DNA from: Albugo candida
Taxonomy: Eukaryota; Oomycota; Peronosporomycetes; Albuginales
DNA: 64,000 bases
NCBI GenBank assembly: GCA_040437565.1
Contig: JBDOQK010000026.1
Span: 1-64,000 of the forward strand
Direction of reading: 5' to 3'
Part shown: piece by piece, positions 13,200 through 24,881 of the stretch
Layout: each line of letters opens with the position of its first letter
How positions within the stretch are numbered: position 1 is the stretch's first letter
The notes under the pieces: generated by a model
The model's database searches: none
Told to the model about the DNA's origin: nothing
The model's input: only the letters and a program-made list of their open reading frames with translations
Program-made: the position numbers and the translations under genes

Positions 13200-14710
13200 G
13201 ATTCTCGCAATGCGAGAACAATCGAAGCAGCTTGATTGTCAACAGCTCTCATCTTGGTTGTACTTGGCATTGTTCTCGACTGAAATTCTGGAGTGTTCGA
13301 GAATCGATTCGAAAAAATGCCGTAACTGTTTGGTGTCCTGAGTGCGATATCGAGCTGCTTAAGTTTTCAAAAGACGCTGACGAGACTCAACATCACGGCG
13401 CCTATCTTGTGCAATCTTTTTCTCGATCGCTTAAAGCTTTTTCTTGATTTTTGGCCTCCAACTATCACAAATTTTTCCGGGATTCGAAGCTGTCCGCAAC
13501 TTGTCAAGCACCAAATTCGCTTCCAATTTGATTGCTGCGACATCTTGAGGAATTCGAATAGCCGTGATGAACATTTCCAATATATCCTCGTCCCAATTTT
13601 TGTGTCAGATGATGTCCTCCATGTAGTGGACGGAAGTATTCAGAGTCTGTGTAAACGATATTGATTAGCACTTCGATCATGCAGATGTAGTCTAATCGAT
13701 TCATGCGTGGCAATGCTCTTGTGAATACTTTTTGAGTCGGATTTTGGATTCGCGAAGCGTTCAACACACCCAACTGCGAAGGCCATTCCAAACACGCTAA
13801 TCGACTTGATTCGTGTCGAATCGTTCCACGCGAAGTATCGCCTGCTGGATCGAGTGATGAGTTAAAAATCGTCAAACACGAGAATGTTGCTGCCAATATG
13901 AGGTTGCTGAAGAGCAATAGCGCAAAGAAAAACACTCTTTCCTCGGCTCTCACAGGTGCATATACATTGTGAGCATACACCACTGAATCGTGGTTGAGAC
14001 GACGCAAATCAAATAGCGAGTTCGAATACTTTTCCGTTGCGCTCTGTAGCTGTTATACAAAAGGGGTAGTTCAGACGAAAGGATTGTCATCACGCCGCCC
14101 ATGTGATTTTGATCTGAAGAAAAGCGCTGTTGTGGTCACTGACAAACATTTCAGGCTGCATTTATGGATGTAATAAAAAAACCAAAATGAGTCCAGGTGG
14201 ATGCGGTCTTGACACTTGTTTTCTTGAACACAACACAATATTTGTTGTGATAGGACGTGGCCGATGAAAAGATGACCATTGTTATACATTTCGTTGATAT
14301 TCATCGCGACTACTAAACTTGTTTCACGCTGATGTAATCAAGAATCCATTAGCACTTACTCTGAACTGGACCAGCGATAAACTTCGTTTCATCTTGTTGT
14401 GGAAGGGGCATTGTTGCATTTTCTTCTGGAGAAAAGCTAAGATCGACGGAGAGAACGTCGATATCATCACAGAGATATCCTCGCCATTCAGCTCCAAATC
14501 ATTGCTACCAACACTTGATGCCCACATCGGAGCGTAGGATGATTTGAACACATTAGTAAATTGAGGATCAATGATATTATCACACCACCCACTGCAACAC
14601 AACTTATAGTCGCAAAAGGCGATCTTCCCCTCAGCATTACGTTCTTGTTGACAACCGAACCTTTTGGTGACGTTCTTTGCCAACATGAAAAACATGGTTG
14701 TTGGATCCAT
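13200..14710 (-). mobile_element. LINE 5' part: apurinic endonuclease and linker, inverted relative to its neighbour
   Basis: The minus strand encodes a decayed LINE endonuclease. From 14.3 down to 13.5 kb come: a segment with LSQQILCCVQENKCQDRIHL (the 'LCVQETK' block with the metal-binding Glu), VVYAHNVYAPVRAEERVFFF (the strand bearing the catalytic Tyr/Asn region), and ALPRMNRLDYICM (the C-terminal 'RLDYI' block). Near 13,440-13,510, LDKLRTASNPGKICDSW continues the linker toward the reverse transcriptase, which is missing on this side. A frame further upstream (14,324-14,710, minus) may be part of the element's 5' region. Frame changes make it non-functional. It directly abuts plus-strand LINE sequence at about 14.79 kb. 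Confidence 0.7.
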
Positions 14711-14789
14711 GGCACCATTGTCGCAACTGTACTATTTTTGCGGACCAAAGCCATATCTTTGAAAACCAAATAGTATTTCAACGCAAGTA

Positions 14790-15460
14790 GAACTCGTCCA
14801 GGTCTATTGTGATGGATCTGGTGAAGCTTAACCTGGGGAATTCATCCTTGCTCCGGTTGAATCGGACCATGCCGTGTCCACGTATCCCCATTTTGGCCAT
14901 ATTGGGCCGAACGATTCGGTCAAGTGTTTGGGTATTCTGTTTGACCAGACACCGACTCATTCGATGATTATCTCAACTCTCGACAAGCGATTTTATAATG
15001 GGTTTGGCGTATGTTTTCAACGTGCATGAACTGTGCCACTTACGGCTAATTGGGTGCGGAAATGAAGATTACATCTCGTCTTTGGTATCACACGATACAC
15101 GCGGACATAACAGTTCAGACTATCGACAGTGGCAGTCGAAGAAAAATCGATTTGGGCTTGACCGGAAAAACAAAAAAAATCGTAGGACATTCACCTGATC
15201 AGCAAAGCTTTTTTATTTCTTCGTCGATAATGTAGAGATCTAGAAGTTCCTCCTTTGGTCGGGCGACTGGTGCTACAACGCACTAAACTATTACTCGAAG
15301 TCTGTATCCGATGCGTCGAAATTACTCCTGCGAATTTAACAACTTGGTTCTTACTATTCATCTAACCTTTCTTTGATCCACACAAGACGATAGATATATT
15401 GACCGAAATACCAAATCTACACGGAAAGGTTTAATGAGAGATCACATTTTCGGGGGGTTG
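14790..15460 (+). mobile_element. LINE reverse-transcriptase C-terminal fragment, interrupted by a copia LTR
   Basis: The plus strand reads SDHAVSTYPHFGHIGPNDSV and then VKCLGILFDQTPTH (about 14,860-14,960), the 'VKYLGI.F' thumb-proximal block of LINE reverse transcriptases. From about 15,310 to 15,460 the DNA is homologous to the first 150 bases of the window, placing this fragment in the same LINE family. The homology stops where a copia LTR begins (15,456), so the LTR element seems to have landed in this LINE. With the inverted endonuclease part immediately to the left, the pair resembles the 5'-inversion product of twin priming. Confidence 0.7.
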
Positions 15461-15603
15461 AAAGGTGAGCGAAGATGCGGTGTTCCAGGGAATTTCCAAA
15501 ACTGAGGTTTTATTTTTAGCAAAATCAAAATCCTAACCAATCGTTTAAACTAAGTTCCAAGTGCGACTAGAAATCCAAAACACATTCTTAAGTTCTTTCA
15601 ACA
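15456..15603 (-). repeat. 3' LTR of copia copy 1
   Basis: A 148-bp LTR, the same length as three other complete copies in the window. On the minus strand it starts TGTTGAAAG and carries the internal blocks shared with the other LTRs (for example CTAGTCGCACTT). A polypurine tract, GGAAAGAAAGGAG on the minus strand, lies immediately before it at 15,604-15,616. Confidence 0.85.
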
Positions 15604-18524
15604 CTCCTTTCTTTCCGGTTGCACTTGAAGTTGTGTCATCTTCAACTTGCATCGTCGGGTCCCTTAACTGCCATAACTCCCTTGGCTGAAGAAATCTTGG
15701 CGTCAGAAACGCTTTCGTCTGCAAGTCGGCCATCACCTTCGACGTATGTGCGTACCTTGGTGCGATAATTTCTCTGACCATGTTAGCTCTGACGAATTTT
15801 AGTCTGACGTCGATATGTTTTGCCTTGATTGAAGTAGCTTCGTTGAGAAATTGACTGATAGCCGCCTGGTTATCCATCCACAAGATTATTGGCTCCTTCA
15901 CTTTGACTTTCAACTCGCTGAATAATTCCCTTGCTCCAAGTAATTCCTGCGATGCCTTCGATGCTGCTACAAATTCTGCTTCTATCGTCGATAATTCCAC
16001 TGAGTGCTGCTTGTTGCATGACCAGCTGATCGTCATTCCATTTAAAGTGAATGCTGTACCAGATATGCTCTTTCTCGTTCCATAATCTGCTGCGTAATCA
16101 GCATCTGAAAAAACGCTTCCAGAGTGACTTCTCTGGCATCCGTGCATACTTCACCACCCAAATAGAGCTTCATAGTTTTAGTACCCTTAAGATACTTCAC
16201 CACTCTGACACCTAACGCCCAATCGGCAGTTGTTGGTGCATGAGTACTTCTCGTCAGCTTATACACAGAGAAACTGATGTCTGGACGCGTGCAGCGTGCA
16301 AACCATAAAAGGCTGCCCGCCAAAGACTGGAACTTCTTAATAGTTGGCTTCTTGACTGAACGTATCTCTAAGCAGTCCGAGTTTGATGTTGTACTATCAC
16401 TGTAGTCTTGACCGATAGGCATGAGAACCGGATGCGCTTCATCCATTCCCATTTTCGTTATTAATTCGCATATAGACGGTTCTGATCCAAATAGTATCCA
16501 TCTTCATCGCTGTAGCGAACTCGCATTCCCAAAACCTTGCTGACGGGTTCGAGATTCTTGATTGAAAGACTTGAAAGACTATCAAATGTCGACTCGATTA
16601 TCGAAAACTTGTCCTCATTATCAGTATATCGTCGACATATGCCCCCAAAACCGTAATTCCATTTGTGTATTGGTCGTAATATAAACATGAGTCTGTTAGA
16701 CTTTGTTTGAAACCTGCATCGCTAAGCTTCTCATGCAACAGGTGACTCCATAGCCGTCCTGCTTGTTTCCGCCCATATAGGCTCTTCTGTAAGCGTAGTA
16801 GCACTTGATCCCGACTCGTAACACCTAGTTCAGTAAGCTTGGATGTCGGTATTTTCATTCCTTGAGGCACGTGCAAATACAGGTGCAAGTTCTTTTCCGT
16901 TGGTGCCTTCACGTACGCATTAGGTACGTTACCATGCCTTGCTGGCATTCCCCAGATCCTTGCTAAAGCTAGTATGAGCTTTGCTGTGCCTAAATGCATG
17001 ACTGCTGCAACTTTCATTTCGTAGTTGACTCCGAATACTTGTTCGTTCCCGCAGGCAGCCATTCTAGCCTTGAAGCGTTCCATATTGCCGTTTCCGTCCG
17101 TTTTTCGCTAGATTACCCACTTCATGTGTAAGGCTTTGATATCTTTGGTTCTTGGTACGATGGTCCATGTTCTGTTTTCCTCCAGTGAGGCTAGGTCTGC
17201 GTCTGCAGCCTCCTTCCATTCGACATGCTTTACTGACTTCATTGCTTGATTGTACGTCTTCGAATCCGGCTCAATCAGCAGTTACACGATATCTTGAGAC
17301 GAAGCTTTCCTTCCTTGGTTTCTGGTAATCATCTTACTTCCTGGATCTTTCTTGAGCAGATCCGATTGCGATCTTTCAGCAGTTGTGATTGATTTCCTTT
17401 GAACGTTGGTATTCTTATGAGGTTTCACGTCTACCACTGTCAAATCCTGTTGACGTCCCTGCATAGTTGACTCCACATATGACATGTGTGGAGTGATAAT
17501 GACAGTCTTTGATTTAGGTGAATACAATTTGGATGCTTAGGTTTCATCGCATTTTCCGATAACAATACCTTCTTCACTTCGCTTTGCGAGAGACTTTTTT
17601 CCAGTTCAAATTCGAACCGAAAAAGGTGAGCCAAATGTTACGACATCAGTAAGACTTGTATCCTTCCCAGTCAAAACCGTCAAGGGGGGTCGTCTTCCTT
17701 TATTCGCTCTGGTTGGGCTTCTATTAAGGATATATGTCGCATATTCAGCGGCATCTCCCCAAAAATATAACGCCATAGAGCTTCCAAATATCATAGACCC
17801 CACCAAGTTCATGACTGTCCTATGCTTTCGTTCAGCTTTCCCATTCGATACTTGGTTTTTGGCCTCACTGATTTGTCTTCGCACTCCCTCTTCTTTGCAA
17901 AAAATGTCCAAATTTTGGTACTCAGCGCCGCCATCAGTTCGTAGCACATGAATCTTGTAATCAAATCGTTTTTCGAAGTAAGTCAAGAAGTCTTGAAACT
18001 TCGTTGCTTCTTCATTCTTAGTCTTAGCCAAAAATACCCGACAATAGTTCGAGTTGTAGTCGATAAAATTGACCAAATATGAATCTCCACGTCGGTCTTG
18101 AGGCGTGATCGGACCCTTCAAATCAACGCATATTACTCCACCAATTCGTTCCGTTGGTGAGTTTATACCGGTATCTTTCCGAGACTGTCTGCTCTTTGTT
18201 TGCTTGCTTTCCACGCAAGTCAGGCATTTCAATCGCCGATGGTCATCAATCTCGATCCCTGATTCCGGAAGCTTTGCTGTACGCTCAATAGTATCGTAGT
18301 CCAGATGACCAAATCGTTGATAGAAGTGTAGAAGACTTCCCGTCTGCTTGTATGAGTCATCCACGGACTCAATTCAAGCGAGTATATCCATAACACTGGG
18401 TACGCGTTCCCGACCTTCTGTCTCGATAACGAGAACATTTTTGACCATATTTACTTCGAACACGATCGCACCATCAGAAGTACGTCGGACTACTCTCAAT
18501 CCATCTGCCAGATACGCCAATTTG

Positions 18525-18624
18525 NNNNNNNNNNNNNNNNNNNNNNNNNNNNNNNNNNNNNNNNNNNNNNNNNNNNNNNNNNNNNNNNNNNNNNNNNNNN
18601 NNNNNNNNNNNNNNNNNNNNNNNN
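18525..18624. other. Assembly gap (100 N) inside copia copy 1
   Basis: Exactly 100 undetermined bases. Unlike the other seven gaps it is not flanked by duplicated sequence. It lies within a repeated element, where assemblies often fail. Confidence 0.95.
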
Positions 18625-19385
18625 GCTTTTGAGTACTTGATAACGCTTTCCAGGGGCATATCATCGGCTCCCCCGACTGCTTCACTGAGTGCCGACAAGA
18701 ACAAAAAATGTTCACTCCAAGAACGTCCAGTCGGTTTTTCTGCCGTAAAAAGGCGTGTTAGCTGCGTCCTGGTGATGTTGGGCCGGAATACCTCGTTGAT
18801 CCGGTCCATCACTTCTTCAACGCTAGAGCACTGAGTCATCCATTGAGGTACTTGCTTCTCGTAATAAGTGAGCGCTTTTCCGCTCAGATGCCGCCCTAGG
18901 CAGTCCAGCTTCATCTCCTCACTCCAAATTCCGCCGGATGCTTGCTGGGCGTGCGGTAGTTGCCGCAAGAAACGAAAACCCAATTGGGTAAACGGCGCTT
19001 CAAGTCCCGAGTATGTCCTTTTCTGTCGAATGGCTGAATGGCGATCTTCATATCCCTTATTTCTGGGAATCTCACTCGTTTTAGCCCGTCGATCGCATTA
19101 TGTTGCATGGCATGGACAAAACTTCTTACCATCCCGCTTCCACGATGCTGCATTGGTTTCGCATCCGGAGATGACATTGTCAAACCGTGTCCTTGATTTC
19201 GCGGCCCAGCAAATAAGCTCTCCGCTCGCATGGGTGGTACTGGTACGGGCGAGCCGACGCTCCGCTCGGTTTCGATCTTGTCCAGTCGAATTCCGAGTTT
19301 CTCCAGCAGCAGCATCATTCGGTCCATCTTCGACTCATCTGATCCGTCGGATTCTTCCATGGTCTTGGCTGCTGGAATCTTAGTT

Positions 19386-19397
19386 GGGCTCATAACC
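19386..19397 (-). other. Primer binding site of copia copy 1 (initiator-Met tRNA anticodon region)
   Basis: The plus strand reads GGGCTCATAACC, identical to the anticodon stem-loop segment of eukaryotic initiator methionine tRNA. The element's RNA would therefore pair with an internal part of that tRNA, as in Drosophila copia, which is primed by a tRNA half-molecule. The gag reading frame opens at an ATG inside this site. Confidence 0.7.
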
Positions 19398-19528
19398 TGT
19401 TGGCAGGTGAGCGAAGATTCGGTATTACTGAGGTTTGATTCTTAGAAAATTAAAATACTAACCAGTCGTTTGAACTAAGTTCCAAGTGCGACTAGAAACC
19501 TAAAACACATTCTTAAATTCTTCCAACA
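19398..19528 (-). repeat. 5' LTR of copia copy 1
   Basis: Bounded by TG...CA on the minus strand (TGTTGGAAG to CTGCCAACA) and similar over its length to the other LTRs in the window. No matching 5-bp target duplication is visible next to the two LTRs of this copy. Confidence 0.85.
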
Positions 19529-20683
19529 GAAACAACCTCAACATTGACAACTTATACAAAGAGATCGTTTGAAAAGCCTCAAATTGATCCACTTGCTGGG
19601 TAGACGATCGTAGGTTCATAGTTATCTCCGTGAGTTGATGATAGCTTCCACGAAGCCCGCGGCAAGGAATATGACTCACAATGAAAATGGTTTGCTCTAG
19701 TACAAACGGAGATGATTGAGAGCCCACTATCATATTTGTGAGCAATAGTCGTTCGAGATTTCCTGCATCGCATTCAAATTAATATGCCACGCCTACAATG
19801 CCTTCATAGTATTTAGCATTTAAATACTGTCAGACTGTGTTGTTGTAGCGTCGCGGATGTTTCATCTAGTGAATAGAAGATTTATCATGTAGGTTATTGA
19901 CAAAGGCAAGAGTGCTGGCGGGCGTTTACGTTATCTGTATTTCACAGTGCTATTTAGATTTTGAATATGAGCAGTGTGAGATAAAAAGCAATACATGATA
20001 CATTTGACACTGATTTTGCGCAGCAGAACCCCAGTTAAAAAGCACGCCCTGATAATTTCACATTCAATCCTGGATAGAATATATGGCATTACTCGATATC
20101 ATGAAACAGAGAAGAAAGGTGTAGATGCCAAAAAGAAGGAAAGGAACAAACGCGCCCTGACCGTACAATATTTCAGCTATCTAAAGAGATAGAAGGAATT
20201 CCAGTTATAGCTCATAGAAATTCCATACAAAGTTACATAAGGCATCATATCCACTTGCAAGCCGATAACCCGCGCGTATCGTTCCATTACCTTCATCGCA
20301 CCATGACAGCTGTATCGGACTCTGATACCAGTATAAAGCGACCTGGTTCTAACAATCGGACCATCATTCGAAGTGCAATAAAGCTGGTGCCCCTGGTCGT
20401 GTGATAGTTGGGGGAGTATTGAGCTCCAACGAGATTTGATCGGATAGCTTCCGTTCAGGTTTCCTCGTCTCCAATTCTTGACTGGGAACTGGCTTCACCA
20501 AGCTTTTTATAGGGCCACTAGAAGTACTGCTGGTTTTTCAATTAAAATTTGTCTTATTTAAAGTATTAGGGTTCAGGCTTTAGAAAGTTTGATTTCTTCA
20601 AAAGGAAGAAATGTGAATGTCGAAATGAATTTTTCTCACAAAAGCGACGACGAGCTTGCAAATCAAATTGATTGATCATCACA
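19529..20683. other. No recognisable gene (1.15 kb)
   Basis: Only short frames (60-80 codons) without family motifs. Nothing repeat-like was noticed beyond the LTR at the left edge. Confidence 0.45.
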
Positions 20684-21087
20684 CTAAATTGGGACAGATC
20701 CATTGATTCGAGAGTAAGCCCGAGACCGCCCCCTACAGTCACGGTCGTCACAAGCGTTATTGATGTTCTTCGAAGACGCCATCACAGCGGTCATGGCTCC
20801 GCTGAGTGCAATAGATACCCATGCGGCTGTTTGACGTACTTTGGTCGATGCATTTCCAGTTTGTCCATTGTGGCTTTCTCTAGTCCATGTGACCAATGGT
20901 TCCAGTTCTCAAAACCTTCGTCGTCAGGAGGCTCAGGAATTTTTTCTTGCAAAGATTCCGAGTCTTTGTCGCCGGAAGAATTGTGTAAATTACATGCGCA
21001 TTGCTTGGGGATGGTATAACTACATGTGAAGGAATTTAAATTTTCGATTATGGTCCTTTCGGGGCGATATGTTGTTTGGAGGGACAC
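20684..21087 (-). CDS. Doubtful hypothetical coding region
   Basis: Two overlapping minus-strand frames have protein-like composition. One (20,791-21,087) reads CACNLHNSSGDKDSES followed by an acidic, proline-containing stretch (IPEPPDDEGFENWNHW). The other (20,684-20,896) holds a small hydrophobic segment (AAWVSIALSGAMTAVMASS) and a basic C-terminus. A short intron or a frame change would be needed to read both as one protein, and I could not identify convincing splice sites. No family is recognised. It may be a small host gene, a gene relic or chance. Confidence 0.25.
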
Positions 21088-21099
21088 GTTTTCTTGGCG

Positions 21100-22189
21100 T
21101 GGTGTGGAAGTGATCGAAATGTTAGACTCAAGGTAATTTACATTTTGGTAGACGGGGGATTCGAGTCTAGTGCTAAATGTAAATTTTTAACGGTTGCGTA
21201 TACAAGCTGGTAGCACGTTGATATACATACTTTGGTACTCAAGTGCCCGCTGTTGTAAGCTGATCTGCTTCCAGTATAACCGTAGACTGTGTAGTTTGCA
21301 CTCTCCTTATTACGTTGATGTCATCTCCTCCTCAGCGTAGCTGCATTAGATTCCATGCTTGTGAAACGACTCATTGCATGCGAATTTTTCCAATGGATAT
21401 GTGCTTAGACGGTAAGTAATCCGTTTTCTCGTCTTCTTCTTCTTTTGCGTTGCCCCCCCCCGTCCGTGTCTTTGGTTCCTTTACATATGTCTTTTTTTCA
21501 ATATCAATGGTTCTCTTTCTCAAACTTCCTGATTCTTGCTTCCCGTCTACTTTTTCATTCTGAACGGTATCCGGTTCCGCCGAAAGTTTATTACTTTTTA
21601 CGTTTATTAGAGACGCGTTCAGTGTGTACGATAATAGTATTTCGAGAAGCTAAATGTTTTCTTTCAAAGAGACGCACTCTTGACTCCGTCTAAACGTTTC
21701 ACTCGTCTTGAACTGCTCCTGTCTGTACTGAGTTTGAGTCTGTCTTGATCTTTTCTACCCAAATGTTCGATTTCCAACCCTTGCGTTCAATAGTGGGCAA
21801 AGCTCCATATGTGATGGCTCCAGCGATTGGCTCGGGCGAATATGCGAATGTACATGTCGCTAATTTGCATTCCTATTTTCAATGCATTTTTCACTCCTTC
21901 GACCCATGCTAGTGTACGTTTGGCTTTCCGTTCGGAAAATTCGGTATCCTCAGAGAATACAGGGCTCTTTACGCGACGTAAGGCAATAATATGGACGCAA
22001 GCCACTAATTTCCATTTGCTCAAATGCATTAGCTTATCACGGACGATCAACGCAAAGCGTAAAATGACCTGACTACTAATCGAATATCCCCAACCGTTCT
22101 TCTGAAATGGCTTCCCTCGATGAATCATCATAAATAAGAGACCACGAACATGCCAGCTGGCTACCAACCAAGTCTACTCGGCATTTTGC
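21100..22189. other. No confident gene; open minus-strand frame of unknown meaning
   Basis: The main item is a 126-codon minus-strand frame (21,787-22,167) with no recognised motif. It follows the exon-like stretch at 22.2-22.5 kb and could be decayed host sequence. Confidence 0.35.
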
Positions 22190-22482
22190 CACCCAACCTT
22201 TACGGAAAGAAACCGCTTAACTAGGTCCCCTCACGCTTAAGCATTCCGCGTCGTTTTTCCAGCTTGTTTCATTGCTTTCCCAGCGAATGTCGCCGTAGTA
22301 TCGTTCAACAACGCTTGTGAGGCTTCGGCTTCACCAAATCCGCCTTGTAATATGGTGGTTTCCAAATCTGTTCAGAAAATACAAGCAGTTGGCCCAAAAG
22401 TCAAGCGGCAACAACATACCTGCTTGGTAAGGATATGATACAGGTTTTTGCAGCGTTGAAACATATCTTTACGAATTGTATC
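22190..22482 (-). pseudogene. Possible 3' exons of a host gene abutting a lone LTR
   Basis: Directly beyond the LTR on the minus strand, an open frame reads IRKDMFQRCKNLYHILTKQ and ends at a GTATGT donor-like site. After about 52 bases a CTGAACAG acceptor-like site follows. The next segment is open in two frames, one of which (ILQGGFGEAEASQALLNDTT and onward) has strongly protein-like composition and ends at a stop near 22,250. The phases of that frame and the first segment do not match across the simplest intron, so either the gene is damaged or the splice choice is wrong. The 5' part would lie beyond the LTR. No family is recognised. Confidence 0.3.
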
Positions 22483-22630
22483 TGTTGGCAGGTGAGCGAA
22501 GACGGTTGCGTTGGAAAAAATTGCCGAAACTGAGGTTTTATTTTTAGAAAATTAAAATCCTAATCAATCGTTTAGACTAAGTACTAAGTGCGACTAGAAA
22601 CCTAAAGCACATTTTTAAGTCCTTCCAACA
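22483..22630 (-). repeat. Lone copia LTR
   Basis: A complete 148-bp LTR bounded by TG...CA, in minus orientation, with no internal element attached. Its sequence is very close to the 5' LTR of copia copy 2, which lies 288 bp away in the opposite orientation. Flanking 5-mers (GTATC and TGCTC) do not match. Lone LTRs normally arise by recombination between the two LTRs of a full element. Confidence 0.85.
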
Positions 22631-22918
22631 TGCTCAAATCTGCTTAATTTGTCACGATTAAAACCGATTGTTTTTTCTATAAAAAGAAAAAGCGACTGCA
22701 ATCTGCCAGTCTAAAATACAGAGGTAGCCAAATAGAACTCATGAGAGCATGTAATTAGCAAGATCAATTAAAAGAAGAGAGTTGAGAGGATTTGTTGACA
22801 TGTTCGACGCAAACTGGGTAGAGCAAGCCTCGCTCCAGGTCATTTCCCTTCAACCTTCTTGCAATCTTATTACAGGTACGATTTTGTAGATCTTGATATA
22901 TCATGTATACGACGCCAT

Positions 22919-23066
22919 CGTTGGAAGTATTAGAGAATTTGCTTTTTGTTTTCTAGTCGCACTTGGTACTTAGTCTAAACGATTGATTAGGATTTTTATT
23001 TTCTAAAAATAGAACCTCAGTTTCGGCAAATTTTTCCACGCAACCGTCTTCGCTCACCTGCCAACA
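22919..23066 (+). repeat. 5' LTR of copia copy 2
   Basis: A 148-bp LTR ending in CTGCCAACA. It is closest to the lone LTR at 22.48 kb by eye. No target duplication matching the far end of the element is visible. Confidence 0.85.
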
Positions 23067-23078
23067 GGTTATGAGCCC
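23067..23078 (+). other. Primer binding site of copia copy 2
   Basis: GGTTATGAGCCC, the complement of the initiator-Met tRNA anticodon-loop segment, directly follows the 5' LTR, as in copy 1. The gag start codon lies within it. Confidence 0.7.
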
Positions 23079-24881
23079 AATGAAGATTCCACCAGCCAAG
23101 ACCATGGAAGAATCCGACGGATCAGATGAGTCGAAGATGGGCCGAATGATACTGCAGGAGACACTCGAAAATCAACTGGACACGATCGAAACCGAGAGAA
23201 GCGTCGGCTCACCCGTACAGCCACTACCCACGCGAACGGGAAGCGTATTTTCTGTACCAAGCAACCAAAGACAGGGTTTTGACAATGTCATCCCTGGATG
23301 CGAAATCGATGCAGCATCGTGAAAGCGGGATGAGGAGAAGCTTTGTCCATGCATGCGATGCAACAAAATGCGCTAACGGGATCAACTGTGTCAGATTCCC
23401 GTCAGCAAGGGATATGAAGCTCGCAATTCAGCCATTCGACGGGAAGAAAACATACTCTGGGCTTGGAGCGCCGTTTACTCAATGGGGTTATCGTTTCTTG
23501 CGACAACTATCGCATGCCCAACAAGCATCCGGCGGGATTTGGAGTGAGGAAGTGAAACTGTACTGCCTAGGCGGCATCTGAGTGGCAAAGTGCTCTTTTA
23601 TTACGAGCAGCAACTTCCTCAATGGGTGACACAGTGTCTAGCGTTGAAGAAGTGATGGACCGGATCAACAAAGTGTTTCGGCCCAATATCACCAGAATGC
23701 AAGCAGCACGATTTTTTACCGCAAAAAAACGACTAAGCGTTCTTGGAGCGAGCATTATTTATTCCTGTCGGCAGTCAGTGAAGCAGTCGGTGGGGCAGAC
23801 GACATGCTCCTCGAAAGCGTTATCAAGTACGCAAAGCCTGATTTCAAACAAGCTCTGATGTCGCGTGTCAACACAATGAGAGAAGACACCAGAAGGCAAG
23901 CCGAAGAATTGTGTCAATTTGCCCAGCTTATGGATTCAGACATCAGTGATGCTTCAAGAGAGCCAAAGAAATGGAATCGAGACCGAATCGGTGCGATAAG
24001 GGAATCCAAGCCGAAAAAGCAAATGAAGTGTTACAGTTGCGGGAAAAGTGGACATATGAACAAGTTGCCGGAAACAGAGCTCCTCCAGCTACAAATACAT
24101 CGTCTTAGGGATTGGATGCAAAAGTACTACTCTGGAACAAACGAAGAAAGTATGGATATTAGACAGCGGGTCCAGCAGGCATCTCGTAACGGATATGAGC
24201 ATGTTACAACATCGAAAGGAATGCAACGATTCAATTTATATTTCCAAATGGGAAGGAAATGAAGATGGGATGAACAGGATCGGTGAATACTGTCGCAACA
24301 GTCAACGATTTACCGAGGAATGTTCTCTTGAACGATGTTCAACATTCGGAACACCTCCCTTGGTCATTATCTCGTATGGAAATTTCGATGCAAAAGGATG
24401 CAAATTGACGTAGCAAGCAGATGTATCGATAGTTGTCCAACAAACTTCTGATGGTACTATCGTGTTCGAAGTAAACATGGTCAAGAACGTTCTCGTTATT
24501 GAGACAGAAGGTCGAGAATGCGTCTCCAGTTTTATGGATATACTCGCTTCAATTGAGTCCGTGTACAAAGCAAACAAGCAGATGGGGGGTGTTCTACACT
24601 TACATCAACGATTTGGTCATCTGAACTACGATACTGTTGAGCGTGTAGCAAAGCTTAGCGGAATCAGGGATCGAGATTGATGACCACCGGCGATTGAAAT
24701 GCATTACTTGTGCGGAAAGCAAGCAAACAAAGAACAAACAGGCTCGGAAGGATACCGGTATGAACTCACCAACGGAACGAATTGGTGGAGTTATATGCAG
24801 CGATTTGAAGGGCCCGATCACTCCCCAAGACTGACGCGGAAATCGATGTTTGGTCAATTTCATTGACTGCAAATCGAACTA

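Larger units (their letters stand above)
15456..19528 (-). mobile_element. Ty1/copia LTR retrotransposon, copy 1 (broken)
   Basis: A near-complete fossil in the copia order, read on the minus strand: 5' LTR (19,398-19,528), tRNA primer site, gag (about 18.6-19.4 kb), integrase (about 17.6-18.4 kb, with the HH-CC zinc finger and D-D-E core still recognisable), reverse transcriptase (about 16.1-17.1 kb, with YVDD) and RNase H (about 15.6-16.1 kb), then a polypurine tract and the 3' LTR (15,456-15,603). It is broken at roughly half a dozen points and also contains an assembly gap. The two LTRs differ noticeably (about one position in ten by eye), so the insertion is not recent. It sits inside a LINE fragment. 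Confidence 0.9.
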
